Shown here one piece after another: positions 41,871 to 51,698 of a stretch of 64,000 bases of DNA. The notes beneath the pieces are model-generated. The model saw nothing but the letters and a program-made list of their open reading frames with translations. It was not told the origin of the DNA and searched no databases. The stretch is from Hymenobacter telluris (lineage in GTDB: Bacteria; Bacteroidota; Bacteroidia; Cytophagales; Hymenobacteraceae): assembly GCF_017313265.1 (NCBI RefSeq), contig NZ_JAFLQZ010000006.1, positions 186,001-250,000 on the forward strand, given 5' to 3'. Both the position numbers and the translations under genes were made by a program. Positions within the stretch are counted from its first letter, which is position 1; each line of letters starts with the position of its first letter.

Positions 41871-41922
41871 CCGGGTGCGGGTCCAACGCTATAGATGGCG
41901 GGCCCGCACCCGGTTATTATTT
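41871..41922. terminator. Bidirectional terminator between convergent genes
   Basis: Perfect 11-base stem CCGGGTGCGGG (41871-41881) and CCCGCACCCGG (41903-41913) with a 21-base loop, then a T-rich run. It serves the CoA-binding gene and the opposite lyase gene, whose stop is at 41,917. Confidence 0.75.
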
Positions 41923-44646
41923 GGCCGGTATAGCCTCCCCCACTAACGCCAAGCATTGGATGGCGGCCAAGCCCCACTGTGCTACTGCATTGGTGGAAAC
42001 GTCCGGAATTTCTTCAACAGAATTCAGTACCTGCGGGCCTTGCAATTGGCGCGCAGGCTGATGGCTGGTGAAGCCACCCGAGGCGTGGTAAAACTCCTGC
42101 CAGGCACGTTGGGCCAGTATTTTATCTTTCTTTTGCTGCGCGGCATAGGCAGTAAGGCGCGAATGGCCCTGCCGGAGGTTGAGCTTGCCCAACGACTCCC
42201 CGAGCCGGGCGGCTTGCTCGGCTTCAGAAGCGTTGTATAGCTCACAATAAGCCAACCACGCCTGCCTGAATTCCGGCATATCCACCAAGGCCACCAGTTC
42301 CGCACAGATTTCCGGCAGCCCAAACACGGCATTCAGGTGCTGGGCGTACGGCTTGGTGTCGGTGGACAAACGAAACTTGCCGGTTTCCACGTCCAGCAGC
42401 GCGCTGCCAGTGAAAAAGCCGTGCGGCTGCGCCGCTAGGGTGCGCATGCTGTTGAGCAGCTTCTGCTTGATTTCGGGGTTGCCGGTTCGTTCCCATTCCG
42501 TAAGCCAGGCCGCCGCAATTGCGCCCCAGTCGGTACCGAACGAGCAGTACGCTTCGGTGGGCGTGGTACCCGATTTGCGCGGGTCGTCTTGCGGGAGCTT
42601 GCGGCCGGGTTGGATGGCCAGCAGCACCTTGGCGGCCGGCACCTGTTCGCGCAGCAAATCCCCCACCCGCTCATCAGCCGTCAGATAATAGTAGAAACGA
42701 CGGTTGGCGGCGGTGCTGATGCGGAGCTGCTTGGCGCTGTCGCCCCAGTGCAGCACGTTGTGCCGGGAGCCCAGCGGCGCAAACGGCCCGAGGTGGTGCA
42801 CATCCACTTCGCCAGTGTGGCGCGTCATGGCCTCCGCCATCCGAAACACGTCGGCGCGGCCGGTGCGCAGGAAGTAGTACCACAGCCACATATCCGTGGA
42901 CAGCTCGGAGTTATCCCAGGCAAAGCCGCCGATGTCGTATTTCCACACGTGCCGGCTTTCGTCGTAGCTGTGCATTACGTCGCCGTAGTTCCAGAACCCG
43001 TACCAGGAGCGCTGATCCACTTGCTTCTTGTAGAAATCGAAGTACTTGCCTAGCTGATTCTCGATGGCGGCTTTGGCCGGCACGGCCGGGTCGGGCACGC
43101 TCCAGTTGCCCCCAAATACGGCTTGCGCTTGCAGATACGCGGGGGTGCAGGCTAGTACAGGCGGCGCTTGCAGGGTTTCAGCCAGGGCCGCCAGCTCAGT
43201 GGCGGCGGGCGTGGCAGGCAGCGCCCACAACATCAGCTCACTGGTGCGGGCCACCCCTTTTGGCGTGCCGAAACCGGGCTCATAGTCTTCGTAGGTAATA
43301 TCGAGGCCCTCGCGCTGCTTGGCGAAGGTATCCTGCCCCATGCCATCATGGTAGAAACGCAAATCCATTGGGGGCGCGTCGGGAGCCCACAGCCACATCG
43401 TGACGTTGGCCTGGGCGGTGGCGGCGTTGCGGATATCGAGCTGGGCGGGGTGGCTTTGCCAGAAGTTGCGGATGCCGAACGCCAGGCCGCCCGTAGGGCT
43501 TCCAACGTAGGCAAGCCCAGCGGCGCGCCGGCCGGTGGCGGCAGTAAGCCAGCTAAACCCGGGGCGGGTGCGCTTACGCACCGTGAACGAATCGGCGGAG
43601 GGTTGCACCAGCGTGTAGTCGCCGAAAGCGGGAATGTACTCCAGGTTGCGGGCTACGGCGGCCGGAAATTCCTTGCTATCGGGGGTGGCCTGGCCGGCCA
43701 CTTGGGCGTCGGTAATGGCCGGGCCAGGGTCGCGCCGCAAGCCGGTCAGGCCCCGTACTGCTTCGGCAAAAACGCCCCGCTCCTCGCCCATAAACCGAAC
43801 GTGCCGGTCGTGCAACGGCGCACTCAGCGGCACCGTGCAGCGCACCCCCACCCCTTTGATAAAGTCGCGGGATTCGTCGCCATCGTAGGTGATGGTGTGC
43901 ATGATGCGCACTGCCTCGCTGCCCGCGTAGAAATATAGGCGCAGCACAAAAGGCAGCCAGGCCCGGGTGCCGGCGGTTTGGCGGTGCTGGCCTTCCAGCT
44001 TCACTACCACCCGCACGGGGCCGGTTTGCTCCACGGTTAAGCCACTGATTTCGCCGGTAAACTCCTGGGTGCGCACCGTGCCAGCCGGCTCGGTGTCCAC
44101 ACTGTCCTGGGTGAGCAGCACCAGTTGGCCGTTGGTAGCCAGCGCCTGCCCGCCGCGGCTGATGGTAAGAAAGGAAGTGCCTTGCTTGCTTAGCTGGCAC
44201 TGGATTTTGCCGGTATCAATGGTTACCGCCGTGGCCGATTCTGCAACGCGTATCCCGCTGGCATTCGTGCCTTTACCAGCGCGCAGGGAAAGGCCAGGCG
44301 TGCGCGCCGGGTCCAGCACGGCCGCGTGAGCCGACCATTTCAGCGAGCCATCGGGCCAGAAAGCCAGCGGCCAGCTTTGCACCGGCACCGCTTCACCCTG
44401 CTGCGTACGCAGCGTAAAAGCAATGTTGCGCTTGTGCTTACCTTTGGGCCAAGGCACGCCCCAGGTAACGCCGGTAGCCTGGCCGGAAGCGGCACCAAAC
44501 AGCCACCGGAGGGGCACCGGCTCGTTGGGAGCGGCAGCGGAGTTGTCGGCCAGATAGTCGGCCCAAGCCGGCACCAAAGAGAACGAGGCCCCGGCCAGCA
44601 GAGAGGTCCGAACGAAGGCGCGGCGGGACAAAAGGAAGTGCGGCAC
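41917..44646 (-). CDS. Putative exo-rhamnogalacturonan lyase (PcRGLX/YetA-like, RIFT-barrel)
   Basis: A 909-residue exported protein with a Tat-like signal (SRRAFVRTSLLAGASFSLVP). The N-terminal RIFT-barrel part (about 40-330) is followed by an (alpha/alpha)-barrel-like region with YYYLTADERVGD and a C-terminal helical part. The arrangement is that of the PcRGLX/YetA family, in which a fungal member is an exo-type lyase on rhamnogalacturonan I. The downstream partner in the pair is a YesU-like protein. Substrate is inferred from the family. Confidence 0.75.
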   Translation of the reverse strand: MPHFLLSRRAFVRTSLLAGASFSLVPAWADYLADNSAAAPNEPVPLRWLFGAASGQATGVTWGVPWPKGKHKRNIAFTLRTQQGEAVPVQSWPLAFWPDGSLKWSAHAAVLDPARTPGLSLRAGKGTNASGIRVAESATAVTIDTGKIQCQLSKQGTSFLTISRGGQALATNGQLVLLTQDSVDTEPAGTVRTQEFTGEISGLTVEQTGPVRVVVKLEGQHRQTAGTRAWLPFVLRLYFYAGSEAVRIMHTITYDGDESRDFIKGVGVRCTVPLSAPLHDRHVRFMGEERGVFAEAVRGLTGLRRDPGPAITDAQVAGQATPDSKEFPAAVARNLEYIPAFGDYTLVQPSADSFTVRKRTRPGFSWLTAATGRRAAGLAYVGSPTGGLAFGIRNFWQSHPAQLDIRNAATAQANVTMWLWAPDAPPMDLRFYHDGMGQDTFAKQREGLDITYEDYEPGFGTPKGVARTSELMLWALPATPAATELAALAETLQAPPVLACTPAYLQAQAVFGGNWSVPDPAVPAKAAIENQLGKYFDFYKKQVDQRSWYGFWNYGDVMHSYDESRHVWKYDIGGFAWDNSELSTDMWLWYYFLRTGRADVFRMAEAMTRHTGEVDVHHLGPFAPLGSRHNVLHWGDSAKQLRISTAANRRFYYYLTADERVGDLLREQVPAAKVLLAIQPGRKLPQDDPRKSGTTPTEAYCSFGTDWGAIAAAWLTEWERTGNPEIKQKLLNSMRTLAAQPHGFFTGSALLDVETGKFRLSTDTKPYAQHLNAVFGLPEICAELVALVDMPEFRQAWLAYCELYNASEAEQAARLGESLGKLNLRQGHSRLTAYAAQQKKDKILAQRAWQEFYHASGGFTSHQPARQLQGPQVLNSVEEIPDVSTNAVAQWGLAAIQCLALVGEAIPAK

Positions 44647-44714
44647 TGCGGGTAGGTAACGGTTAGACTAGATACTAAGGAGAAATGCGGCGGGGCTAAC
44701 TGCCTGCTGACCGC

Positions 44715-45509
44715 TCACTCCAGCTGGTACACCCGCAAATCGTCTATTTCCTGGCGCGACTTGGTGGCGCGGAAGCCGAAGTAGCCTGCCCGTAGCGGGT
44801 CGGGGTCCTGGTACGTGAAATAGCACTGGCCATCCACCCAGAAGCTGGTGGTGCCGTTTTGCACGATGGTTTTGATTTTATACGCTCGGTTGGGAGCCAA
44901 CAGGTGCGCGGCGTCGGTGTATTCTTGCAAGAGCGTACGGGTGCCGTTGGGTTGGTACTTGCGGAAGCGTGTGGTGGTGTTGGTGTTGCCGCCCATGCCC
45001 ACGTAGTACATCGGCAGTTGGTCGTAGTCTTCAAACTTGCCGCTGCGCCGGGCGAGGGTGGTGCGTGTAGCTTCGTGGGCCATCCAGAACTGGTTTAGGT
45101 CCGAGAGCCGGTCGTTGGACTGGCCGGCCACCAGCACTTTGCGGGTGTACTCGATTTGCAGGTTGCCTTGCAGCGGCTTGTTTAGCCACACCGTCACGCC
45201 GCCTTGCGTGTCGAGCACCAGCTTGCCTTGCGTGGCATACACGCTGGAATGGGGCTGTTTTTCCATTTCCACGCGCCACCGCAGTGTATCAAGCTGGTTG
45301 AAGGCATCGGCAAAGAGCAGCTTCTTCCGGCTCCCGGTAGGCGCTACGGAGCTAGCAGCAGCTGAGCCGGAACTGAGGGGGGCGGGGTTGGCGCCGCCTA
45401 CTGCCAGGCCGCTGGCCGCCACCAACACCACGCGCCCTATCACGCTACGCAACTCAGGTACCAGTTGGTCGGGGCTCATAAAAACAGGAAAGCGTATCAA
45501 AGGCGGCAA
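44715..45509 (-). CDS. DUF6250/YesU-like exported protein
   Basis: A 264-residue protein with a hydrophobic signal region (VVLVAASGLAVGG) and a jelly-roll domain (about 70-262) with LLFADAFNQLDTLRWRVEME, LNQFWMAHEA and YYVGMGGNTNTTTR. The pattern agrees with DUF6250/YesU-type proteins linked to rhamnogalacturonan use. It lies 69 bases upstream of the lyase-like gene in the same direction, probably one operon. The start may be one of several Met codons. Confidence 0.7.
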   Translation of the reverse strand: MPPLIRFPVFMSPDQLVPELRSVIGRVVLVAASGLAVGGANPAPLSSGSAAASSVAPTGSRKKLLFADAFNQLDTLRWRVEMEKQPHSSVYATQGKLVLDTQGGVTVWLNKPLQGNLQIEYTRKVLVAGQSNDRLSDLNQFWMAHEATRTTLARRSGKFEDYDQLPMYYVGMGGNTNTTTRFRKYQPNGTRTLLQEYTDAAHLLAPNRAYKIKTIVQNGTTSFWVDGQCYFTYQDPDPLRAGYFGFRATKSRQEIDDLRVYQLE

Positions 45510-45718
45510 TATACTCCGGCCGGCCGACCCGCTGAGCCATTGGTTAGCGCGGCATAGAACGCCGCTGCTATTGATTTGGCTATCATACAGTTCAGTCGCG
45601 CCTGAAAACGGGGTTGCATGCCGGGTAATTTATTTTTCTTTTTCAGGCAACCCTTCCCCAGAAGCTGCCATCTACCCCACCAAACGCGCTACTATTGTTG
45701 AATCTTTAGGCCTACCCC

Positions 45719-46303
45719 GTGACTGACGCTGACCTCATAGCTGCTTGCTGCCAAGGCAGTAGCCGCGCCCAAAAGCTGCTCTACGAGCGGTTTGCGGGGA
45801 TGATGCTGGGTGTGTGCCTGCGCTACCTGCGCCGCCGCGAAGACGCGGAAGAAGCGCTGCTCAGCGGCTTTGCCAAAACGTTTCGGGCCCTGAGCCAGTA
45901 CCGGCATGAGGGCAGCTTTGAGGGCTGGATTCGGCGGATTATGGTGAACGAGGCGCTGGGCATGCTCCGCCGCAAGGAGCCCCTGCACCTCGCCATCGAT
46001 GACCTGACGTACGACGTACCGGCCACGGCGGCCGAGGCCGAAAGTCAGCTCAACGCCGCCGACATGCTGGCACTGCTGGCCGAACTGCCCGCCGGCTACC
46101 GCACGGTATTCAACCTGTACGCGCTGGAAGGGTACTCACACCCTGAAATTGGCGAGCTGCTGGGTATTTCGGAAGGAACCAGCAAGTCGCAGCTTAGTAA
46201 GGCGCGGGCCATGCTCCAGCGTCGCCTGGTAGCCGCCAGCCAAACGGCCACTCCTTCCTCCAACGCTTCACCAAAAGAATTATATGCAACCGGAAGATAT
46301 TGA
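45719..46303 (+). CDS. ECF RNA polymerase sigma factor
   Basis: A 194-residue sigma70-family ECF factor. Region 2 is RAQKLLYERFAGMMLGVCLR through SFEGWIRRIMVNEALGMLRR; region 4 is LPAGYRTVFNLYALEGYSHP and GISEGTSKSQLSKARAML. The start is GTG. The gene for a membrane protein overlaps its end by 20 bases, as with anti-sigma partners. The signal that it responds to is unknown. Confidence 0.92.
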   Translation: MTDADLIAACCQGSSRAQKLLYERFAGMMLGVCLRYLRRREDAEEALLSGFAKTFRALSQYRHEGSFEGWIRRIMVNEALGMLRRKEPLHLAIDDLTYDVPATAAEAESQLNAADMLALLAELPAGYRTVFNLYALEGYSHPEIGELLGISEGTSKSQLSKARAMLQRRLVAASQTATPSSNASPKELYATGRY

Positions 46304-47120
46304 TAAGCTGTTCCGGGACCGGCTGGAGGGCCACGCGCCCACCCCGCCGGCCTACCTCTGGAACCAACTCGAAGAAGAGCTGCAACCCGCCAAAAAGCGC
46401 CCCGTGCTTTGGATGTGGGCCACTGCCGCCGCCGTAGCCCTGCTACTCGTGAGCGGAATACTGTGGCTGCAACTGGGGCACACCAGCGGCCCCGCTCCGC
46501 TGGCTACTACCACGCAACGCGCCGCCTCCGCTCCTCAACAGCAGGCCGTAATTCAGCCAGAAAAAAAATTGAAAATAGCTGCTGCAACCCAGGCAACCCC
46601 ACCCGCCGGTTCCGCATCTAGCCCCACAGAAGCAGTTGCTGCCAAGGACCCAGCCGCACTGCCTCGCCGCTCAGCAGGCGTGCACGCCTCAGAGCGCAAC
46701 CAGCTGGCCGCCGCAAGCAGCCCGCGCAACCAGGAAAGCCGCCGGGCTTCCGCCGCCTTGAAACCTCAGCCTACCCCTCCTGCCCCCGAGGCCCTGGCTG
46801 CTACCACTGCAACGCAACCGGAGCGCCCGGCCGTGGTAGTTGCCCCAGAGCCTGCTCCCCGGCCGCAGGTAGCCACGGTTGCCTTAGCCGCCGCTCCTAC
46901 TGGCCCCATTGAGGTGGAAGTTCGGCGCAGTGCCGAAACCCCAGCAGTGGCTACCACCGCCAGCGAAAACCGCCGGAGCCTGGGAGGTATTCTGTTACGC
47001 CAAGCCCGCAATGCGGTGCGCGGCGACCGGGTTAGTCTGGCTGAAACCGGACTGCCGGAAACTGTAACGGTGCAAGCCCACGTAGCGGGCCGCACCATCA
47101 CCAAAGTGATTCAACTTTAA
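46284..47120 (+). CDS. Single-pass membrane protein, putative anti-sigma partner
   Basis: A 278-residue protein: a short cytoplasmic part (about 1-38, with DIDKLFRDRLEGHAPTPPAY), one membrane helix (LWMWATAAAVALLLVSGILW) and a long Ala/Pro/Thr-rich periplasmic region. Overlap with the sigma gene and the topology fit an anti-sigma factor, but no zinc motif is visible. The outer-membrane gene after it may be in the same unit. Confidence 0.65.
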   Translation: MQPEDIDKLFRDRLEGHAPTPPAYLWNQLEEELQPAKKRPVLWMWATAAAVALLLVSGILWLQLGHTSGPAPLATTTQRAASAPQQQAVIQPEKKLKIAAATQATPPAGSASSPTEAVAAKDPAALPRRSAGVHASERNQLAAASSPRNQESRRASAALKPQPTPPAPEALAATTATQPERPAVVVAPEPAPRPQVATVALAAAPTGPIEVEVRRSAETPAVATTASENRRSLGGILLRQARNAVRGDRVSLAETGLPETVTVQAHVAGRTITKVIQL

Positions 47121-47133
47121 TCTTCCCTTCGTC

Positions 47134-48306
47134 ATGAAACGCCTCTCCACCGTGCTGGCTGCCTCCCTGATGCTGGCCTTGGCCTCTTCTCCTTCCTTTG
47201 CTCGCTCTACCTCCTTTGCCCGGCCTGCTTTCCCTTCGTCGCACCTCGACGATACCATTGTGGTGAAGCTGCCCAACCAGGCTACCATGACGCTGTTCGT
47301 GAAAAACAAGCAGCAACTGCGCGAAATGCGGGCTTATAAGCTTGATTCGCTGATGATTTTGCTGGACACCTACATCACGCAGGCGGAAACGGCTGGCAAG
47401 AACTCGAAATCGGAGCAGGTGACCATGGAGTTCTACCCCGCCAAAGACCAGCCCGGCAAGCAGGTACCCGAGCAAATCCGCATCACGATGCGCAACGACC
47501 AGGGCGGCAAAAGCACCCGCAGCGGCGACAAAGTGGAGGTGAACATGGGCCGCGTATTTGGGATGAAAGTGGAAGAAAACGCCGATGGCAAGGGCGGTGA
47601 CCGGGTATCGGTGCACGTGGGCGACTACGGCAAAGACTCTTTGGCCACAGCCAAGCGCAAAGCCAAAAGGGAGGCGGACCGCAACCGCGCCGTGCACAAC
47701 AACTTCACCATCGACCTGGGCCTAAACACGCTGACTGATGTGAAGGCGCAGCCCGGCCAGATGGAGCCCGACCTCAAGCCCGTTGGCTCCCGCTACGTTA
47801 GCCTGAACTGGCTCTACGACATTCGGGTGGGGAAAGTAGGCTCGCCTTTCCACCTGATGACCGGCCCTGAGTTGTCGTTCAACAACTACATGCTCGACAA
47901 CAACGCCCGCTTCATCAACACCAACGGCGTTACAACCATAGCCTCCGAGGCCGACCGCAGCCTGGACAAGAGTAAGTTGGCCGTTACCACCCTCAACCTG
48001 CCCCTGATGGCTTCGCTCCGCTTCAAGGGCAACAACGATAAGGACGGCTTCCGCATCGGGGCCGGGGGCTTTGCCGGCTACCGCTTGGGCTCGCACACCA
48101 AAATCAAGTACAGTGAAGACGGCCGCACCCGCAAAGACAAAGACCGGGGCAGCTACAACCTCACCGACTTTCAATACGGCGTGCAAGGCTTCATCGGCAT
48201 CCGCAGCCTGGAGCTGTTCGGCAAGTACCACCTCAACGACCTGTTCAGCAACGACCGGGGCATTCAGGCCCAAACCCTCAGCTTCGGTATCACGCTGCTC
48301 CACTAG
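47134..48306 (+). CDS. Outer membrane beta-barrel protein
   Basis: A 390-residue exported protein with a signal peptide (STVLAASLMLALASSPSFA). A helical, Lys-rich N-terminal part (about 55-195) leads to a PorT-like barrel with alternating strands (FRIGAGGFAGYRLGSHTKI) and a last strand ending GITLLH. It lies 13 bases after the putative anti-sigma gene and may be a target of the sigma factor. Confidence 0.75.
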   Translation: MKRLSTVLAASLMLALASSPSFARSTSFARPAFPSSHLDDTIVVKLPNQATMTLFVKNKQQLREMRAYKLDSLMILLDTYITQAETAGKNSKSEQVTMEFYPAKDQPGKQVPEQIRITMRNDQGGKSTRSGDKVEVNMGRVFGMKVEENADGKGGDRVSVHVGDYGKDSLATAKRKAKREADRNRAVHNNFTIDLGLNTLTDVKAQPGQMEPDLKPVGSRYVSLNWLYDIRVGKVGSPFHLMTGPELSFNNYMLDNNARFINTNGVTTIASEADRSLDKSKLAVTTLNLPLMASLRFKGNNDKDGFRIGAGGFAGYRLGSHTKIKYSEDGRTRKDKDRGSYNLTDFQYGVQGFIGIRSLELFGKYHLNDLFSNDRGIQAQTLSFGITLLH

Positions 48307-48412
48307 GAGGCGAGTTGGTGAAATGGTGAGATAGTGAAATGGTGAGTTGGGTGTTCTGCCGGCGCTACTTGCGCAAGTGGAACATCCAACTCACCATTTC
48401 ACTTATTCCGGT
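48305..48412. repeat. Palindromic repeat with GGTGA-type units, copy 1
   Basis: Units such as GGTGAAATGGTGAGATAG repeat in the left arm and return inverted in the right arm (CAACTCACCATTTCAC). It lies between two convergent genes and supplies the TGA stop of the opposite TrmH-type gene. A second copy is at 51,699-51,818. Confidence 0.75.
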
Positions 48413-49142
48413 GGAAATTATCCAGCAGGATAGCGGCGGAAATGGCTACGTTCAGGCTTTCGGCCTGGCCGCGGCCGGGGATGTGCAGGCGTTGGGTGAG
48501 GCGGGCTTCCACCTCCGGCGTGAGGCCGTGCGACTCGCTGCCCATCACCAGCACACCGGTTGGTTCCAGGGTGAGGTGGTGCACATTGTCGCCGTGCAGG
48601 TCGGCGCCGTACACCGGCAGATTGGCGGGCAGGGTGGCTAGCCAGGCGGGCAGGTCGCGCTGCCAGATGGGCACGCGGGTGAAGGAACCCATGGTAGCCG
48701 CTACAGTTTTCGGGGCCCAGGGGTCGGCGCAGGTTTCGCTGAGCACCACGCCGGGCAAGCCGTACCAGTCGGCCAGCCGGATGAGGGTGCCCAGGTTGCC
48801 CGGGTCGCGCACCTGGTCGAGGGCGAGCAGCAGGCCGCCGGGGGCGGGTTGCAGCGGGGGCTCGGTAGGCAGGCGGGCAATGGCTAGGGCGGTGTTGTTG
48901 GTGGCCAGGGTGCCGAGGCTGGTTAGCTCGGCCTCCGTGAGCACCTCCACGGGTACATTGGGGAGTTGGGCCGGTAATTTTGCAGCGAATTCCACCGTTA
49001 CCAGCACACGTTCCGTTTGAAGTCCGGACCTTAGCAGCTCCAGCACGCTTTTACCGCCTTCCACCAGAAAGGCTTCGTGCCGGAGCCGATACTTTTTCAG
49101 GTGCAGCGCGTGTACGTATTTTGCTACTGCTTTTGAGACCAT
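48399..49142 (-). CDS. TrmH/SpoU-family RNA 2'-O-methyltransferase
   Basis: A 247-residue SPOUT methyltransferase (start MVSKAVAKYVHALHLKKYRL). The N-terminal substrate domain has RHEAFLVEGGKSVLELL; the catalytic part has LLALDQVRDPGNLGTLIRLA, VLVMGSESHGLTPE and IPGRGQAESLNVAISAAILL, the three conserved motifs of the knot. It methylates a ribose in rRNA or tRNA. The stop codon falls in the palindromic repeat downstream. Confidence 0.9.
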   Translation of the reverse strand: MVSKAVAKYVHALHLKKYRLRHEAFLVEGGKSVLELLRSGLQTERVLVTVEFAAKLPAQLPNVPVEVLTEAELTSLGTLATNNTALAIARLPTEPPLQPAPGGLLLALDQVRDPGNLGTLIRLADWYGLPGVVLSETCADPWAPKTVAATMGSFTRVPIWQRDLPAWLATLPANLPVYGADLHGDNVHHLTLEPTGVLVMGSESHGLTPEVEARLTQRLHIPGRGQAESLNVAISAAILLDNFHRNK

Positions 49143-49177
49143 ACGCTTCAGTAAACGGACGCCCAACCGGGCCTCGA

Positions 49178-51697
49178 ATGATACATAAGAAAAAAGGGCC
49201 GGCGCTAACCGGGGTACTTAGTTTGCTGCTGATTCTGCTGGCCGTGGGTTGCTCGCCCCTACGGTTACTCGGCCCCAACCAGCAGCTACTCAGCCGGGTA
49301 GAGCTAAAAGGGGTAAAGCAAGCCGATGCCGAGCGCCTCGAAGCTCTGTACCGGCAGAAACCAAACAGCACCTTCCCGCTGCCAAAACTAGCAATCTATC
49401 AGCTAGGGCGCACCTTCTACAACGCCGACCGTACGCAGCGCAAGCTGGATAGTACCCGCGCTGAATACGGCCGGGAAATACTGGCTGCCCGCCCCGATTC
49501 GGCCAAGGTGGGCCGGCTGCTCACTCGCCGTGAGCGGCGCACCACCCGCCTCCAGTTAGTGCTCGACAAGGGTAACGCCATTATGCGCCTGGGCGAGCCG
49601 CCCGTAGTGTACGACTCGGCTCTGACGCGCCAGACAGCCGAGCAACTGGCTACGTTTCTGAAATCCAAGGGGTTTTTCCGGAGCCGGGTTAGCTACTCCG
49701 ATACGGTGGCCGACAAGCGCTTTTCGATAGGCCGGCTGCTGGGCGGCCCCGACAGCCTGCACCGCCGCCGCGTAACAGTGACGTACTCCATCACCGAAAA
49801 CGCCCCGTTTCACTACTCCCAGCTCGACTACGACATTGCCGACTCTGCCGTGGCCAGCCGGGTACTGGCCTCGCAGCCGGCCAGTTTGCTGCACGTCAAC
49901 GACCAGTACGACGAGGAGCTGATTGGGCAGGAGCGCGCCCGCATTGAAACGCTGCTCAAAAACGACGGCTACTTCGATTTTCGCCAGCAGTACATCACCC
50001 TGGAAGCCGATACCAGCTTTGCCCCGACCACCGTACGGCTACGCACCATTGTAGCCAGCCCCGGCCCAGGATTGACGCACGCGCGCTATACCATTCGGCG
50101 GGTGCGGTTTATAACGGATGCCGGCACGGTGCGCTTCGGGCAGAAGCGCGACACGCTGGTGCAGGATTCCACGCTGTTCTTGGCTTTCGAGCACCGCATC
50201 AGCCCGCGCCTGCTCAACCGCAAAGTAACCATCGACGCCGGCGACTATTATAGCCTGACCGCCACCCAAACCACTCAGCGCCAGCTCAGCCAACTCGACG
50301 TGTTCCGGTTTGCCAGCGTCAACTACCAGAAAGTGCGCCCCCTAACCGAGCAGGACAGCCTGCACCGCCAGCTCGACGCCAACATTGCCGCCTCGCCTGC
50401 CAAGCGCTACCAGGAAACCGTGGAATTTGGGGGCACCTACGTGGCAGGCCTACCGGGGCCGTTCGGCAACTTGCGCCTCAAGGCCCGTAACCCTTTTGGC
50501 GGCGCCGAGGTGCTGGAACTCGGCCTACGAGCCGGTTTAGAAGGGCAGTACCGACGCGGCAACCAAGAAAACCCCGATGCTCCGCTGGAAAGTGTACTGA
50601 CTACGCAGCTCGGCGCGAATCTTAACCTGATTCTGCCGCAGTTTCTGATACCGTGGCGTACCAACCGTTTTTTGTCGCGCTACAACCCGCGGACTCGTTT
50701 CAACGTGGGTTACAACTACGTGAACCGGCCTGAATATACGCGCACCAACCTGGAAGGTACCTTCGACTACATCTGGCAGCGCACTCCCTTTCATCAACTC
50801 GTATTCACGCCGATAGATGTCAGCCTGATTAATACGCCGCGACGGGACACCAGCTTTATCCTCTCGCTGCGCAGTCAGTTCCCCGACAACCCCTCGGTGC
50901 TGGTGGCGTTTCAGCGGCAGTTCATTCCCAGCTTCAGCTTCACCTCACTCTACAATTCCAACGACTTCAACCAAACCCTGAACGCCGAGTATTTCCGTTG
51001 GTTTGTAGAAATTGGTGGGGTAACGAAACCAGTGTACCAAGACGCGCTGGGCAACATTCCGGTGTATGATTTCTACAAGGCCAATGCCGACTACCGGCGC
51101 TATTTCAAGTTAGGCCCCCGGTCGTTTTTCGTGTACCGGTTGAACGGCGGCGTAGTGCAGCCACTACGCCGGAACAGCACCGTTATTCCGTACGAGAAAT
51201 ATTTTTTTGCGGGCGGTACCAGCAGCGTCAGGGCCTGGGGGCCGCGGCGTTTGGGCACGGGCTCCAATACCACCTATCAAATCGACCTTACTCCCGGCCC
51301 TAGCCCCCTACAATTGGATGAGAATGGCAACCCCATTCGCAACTTCAACTACGAGCAGCCCGGTGAGCTGCTGCTGGAAGGCAACATCGAGTATCGATTC
51401 CCGCTCTACAGCTTCATTAATGGGGCTCTATTCACCGACTTCGGCAACGTCTGGAACCTGCGCCGGGTAGGCCCCACCGCCTCTCAGTTCAACGTCAACC
51501 GGTTTTACAAAGAGTTTGCGGTGGGTTCCGGCTTCGGGCTGCGCTTCGACTTCACGTTCCTGATTCTGCGCCTCGACATTGCCACCAAGGTGTATGACCC
51601 CACCGCCCCCGGCAGCAAATGGGCCATCCGCAACATCAACGTATTCAACAACCGCAACCAAACCGCCCTCAACCTCGGCATCGGGTATCCCTTCTAG
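49178..51697 (+). CDS. OMP85/BamA-like outer membrane lipoprotein
   Basis: An 839-residue protein from the ATG at 49178. The signal ends in a lipobox (LLLILLAVGCSPLRLL). POTRA-like repeats fill about 40-440 (VELKGVKQADAERLEALY first; RFASVNYQKVRPLTEQ last), and a 16-strand-type barrel follows, with FAGGTSSVRAWGPRRLGTG as the conserved lid segment. The last residues NLGIGYPF form the closing strand. Bacteroidota have several such lipid-anchored family members that take part in outer-membrane assembly. Confidence 0.9.
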   Translation: MIHKKKGPALTGVLSLLLILLAVGCSPLRLLGPNQQLLSRVELKGVKQADAERLEALYRQKPNSTFPLPKLAIYQLGRTFYNADRTQRKLDSTRAEYGREILAARPDSAKVGRLLTRRERRTTRLQLVLDKGNAIMRLGEPPVVYDSALTRQTAEQLATFLKSKGFFRSRVSYSDTVADKRFSIGRLLGGPDSLHRRRVTVTYSITENAPFHYSQLDYDIADSAVASRVLASQPASLLHVNDQYDEELIGQERARIETLLKNDGYFDFRQQYITLEADTSFAPTTVRLRTIVASPGPGLTHARYTIRRVRFITDAGTVRFGQKRDTLVQDSTLFLAFEHRISPRLLNRKVTIDAGDYYSLTATQTTQRQLSQLDVFRFASVNYQKVRPLTEQDSLHRQLDANIAASPAKRYQETVEFGGTYVAGLPGPFGNLRLKARNPFGGAEVLELGLRAGLEGQYRRGNQENPDAPLESVLTTQLGANLNLILPQFLIPWRTNRFLSRYNPRTRFNVGYNYVNRPEYTRTNLEGTFDYIWQRTPFHQLVFTPIDVSLINTPRRDTSFILSLRSQFPDNPSVLVAFQRQFIPSFSFTSLYNSNDFNQTLNAEYFRWFVEIGGVTKPVYQDALGNIPVYDFYKANADYRRYFKLGPRSFFVYRLNGGVVQPLRRNSTVIPYEKYFFAGGTSSVRAWGPRRLGTGSNTTYQIDLTPGPSPLQLDENGNPIRNFNYEQPGELLLEGNIEYRFPLYSFINGALFTDFGNVWNLRRVGPTASQFNVNRFYKEFAVGSGFGLRFDFTFLILRLDIATKVYDPTAPGSKWAIRNINVFNNRNQTALNLGIGYPF

Positions 51698-51698
51698 C

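Noticed and set aside
43168..43938. Long frame antisense to the lyase-like gene
   Set aside because: It lies fully within a well-supported exported protein on the other strand and shows only His/Gly/Val-rich mirror composition.
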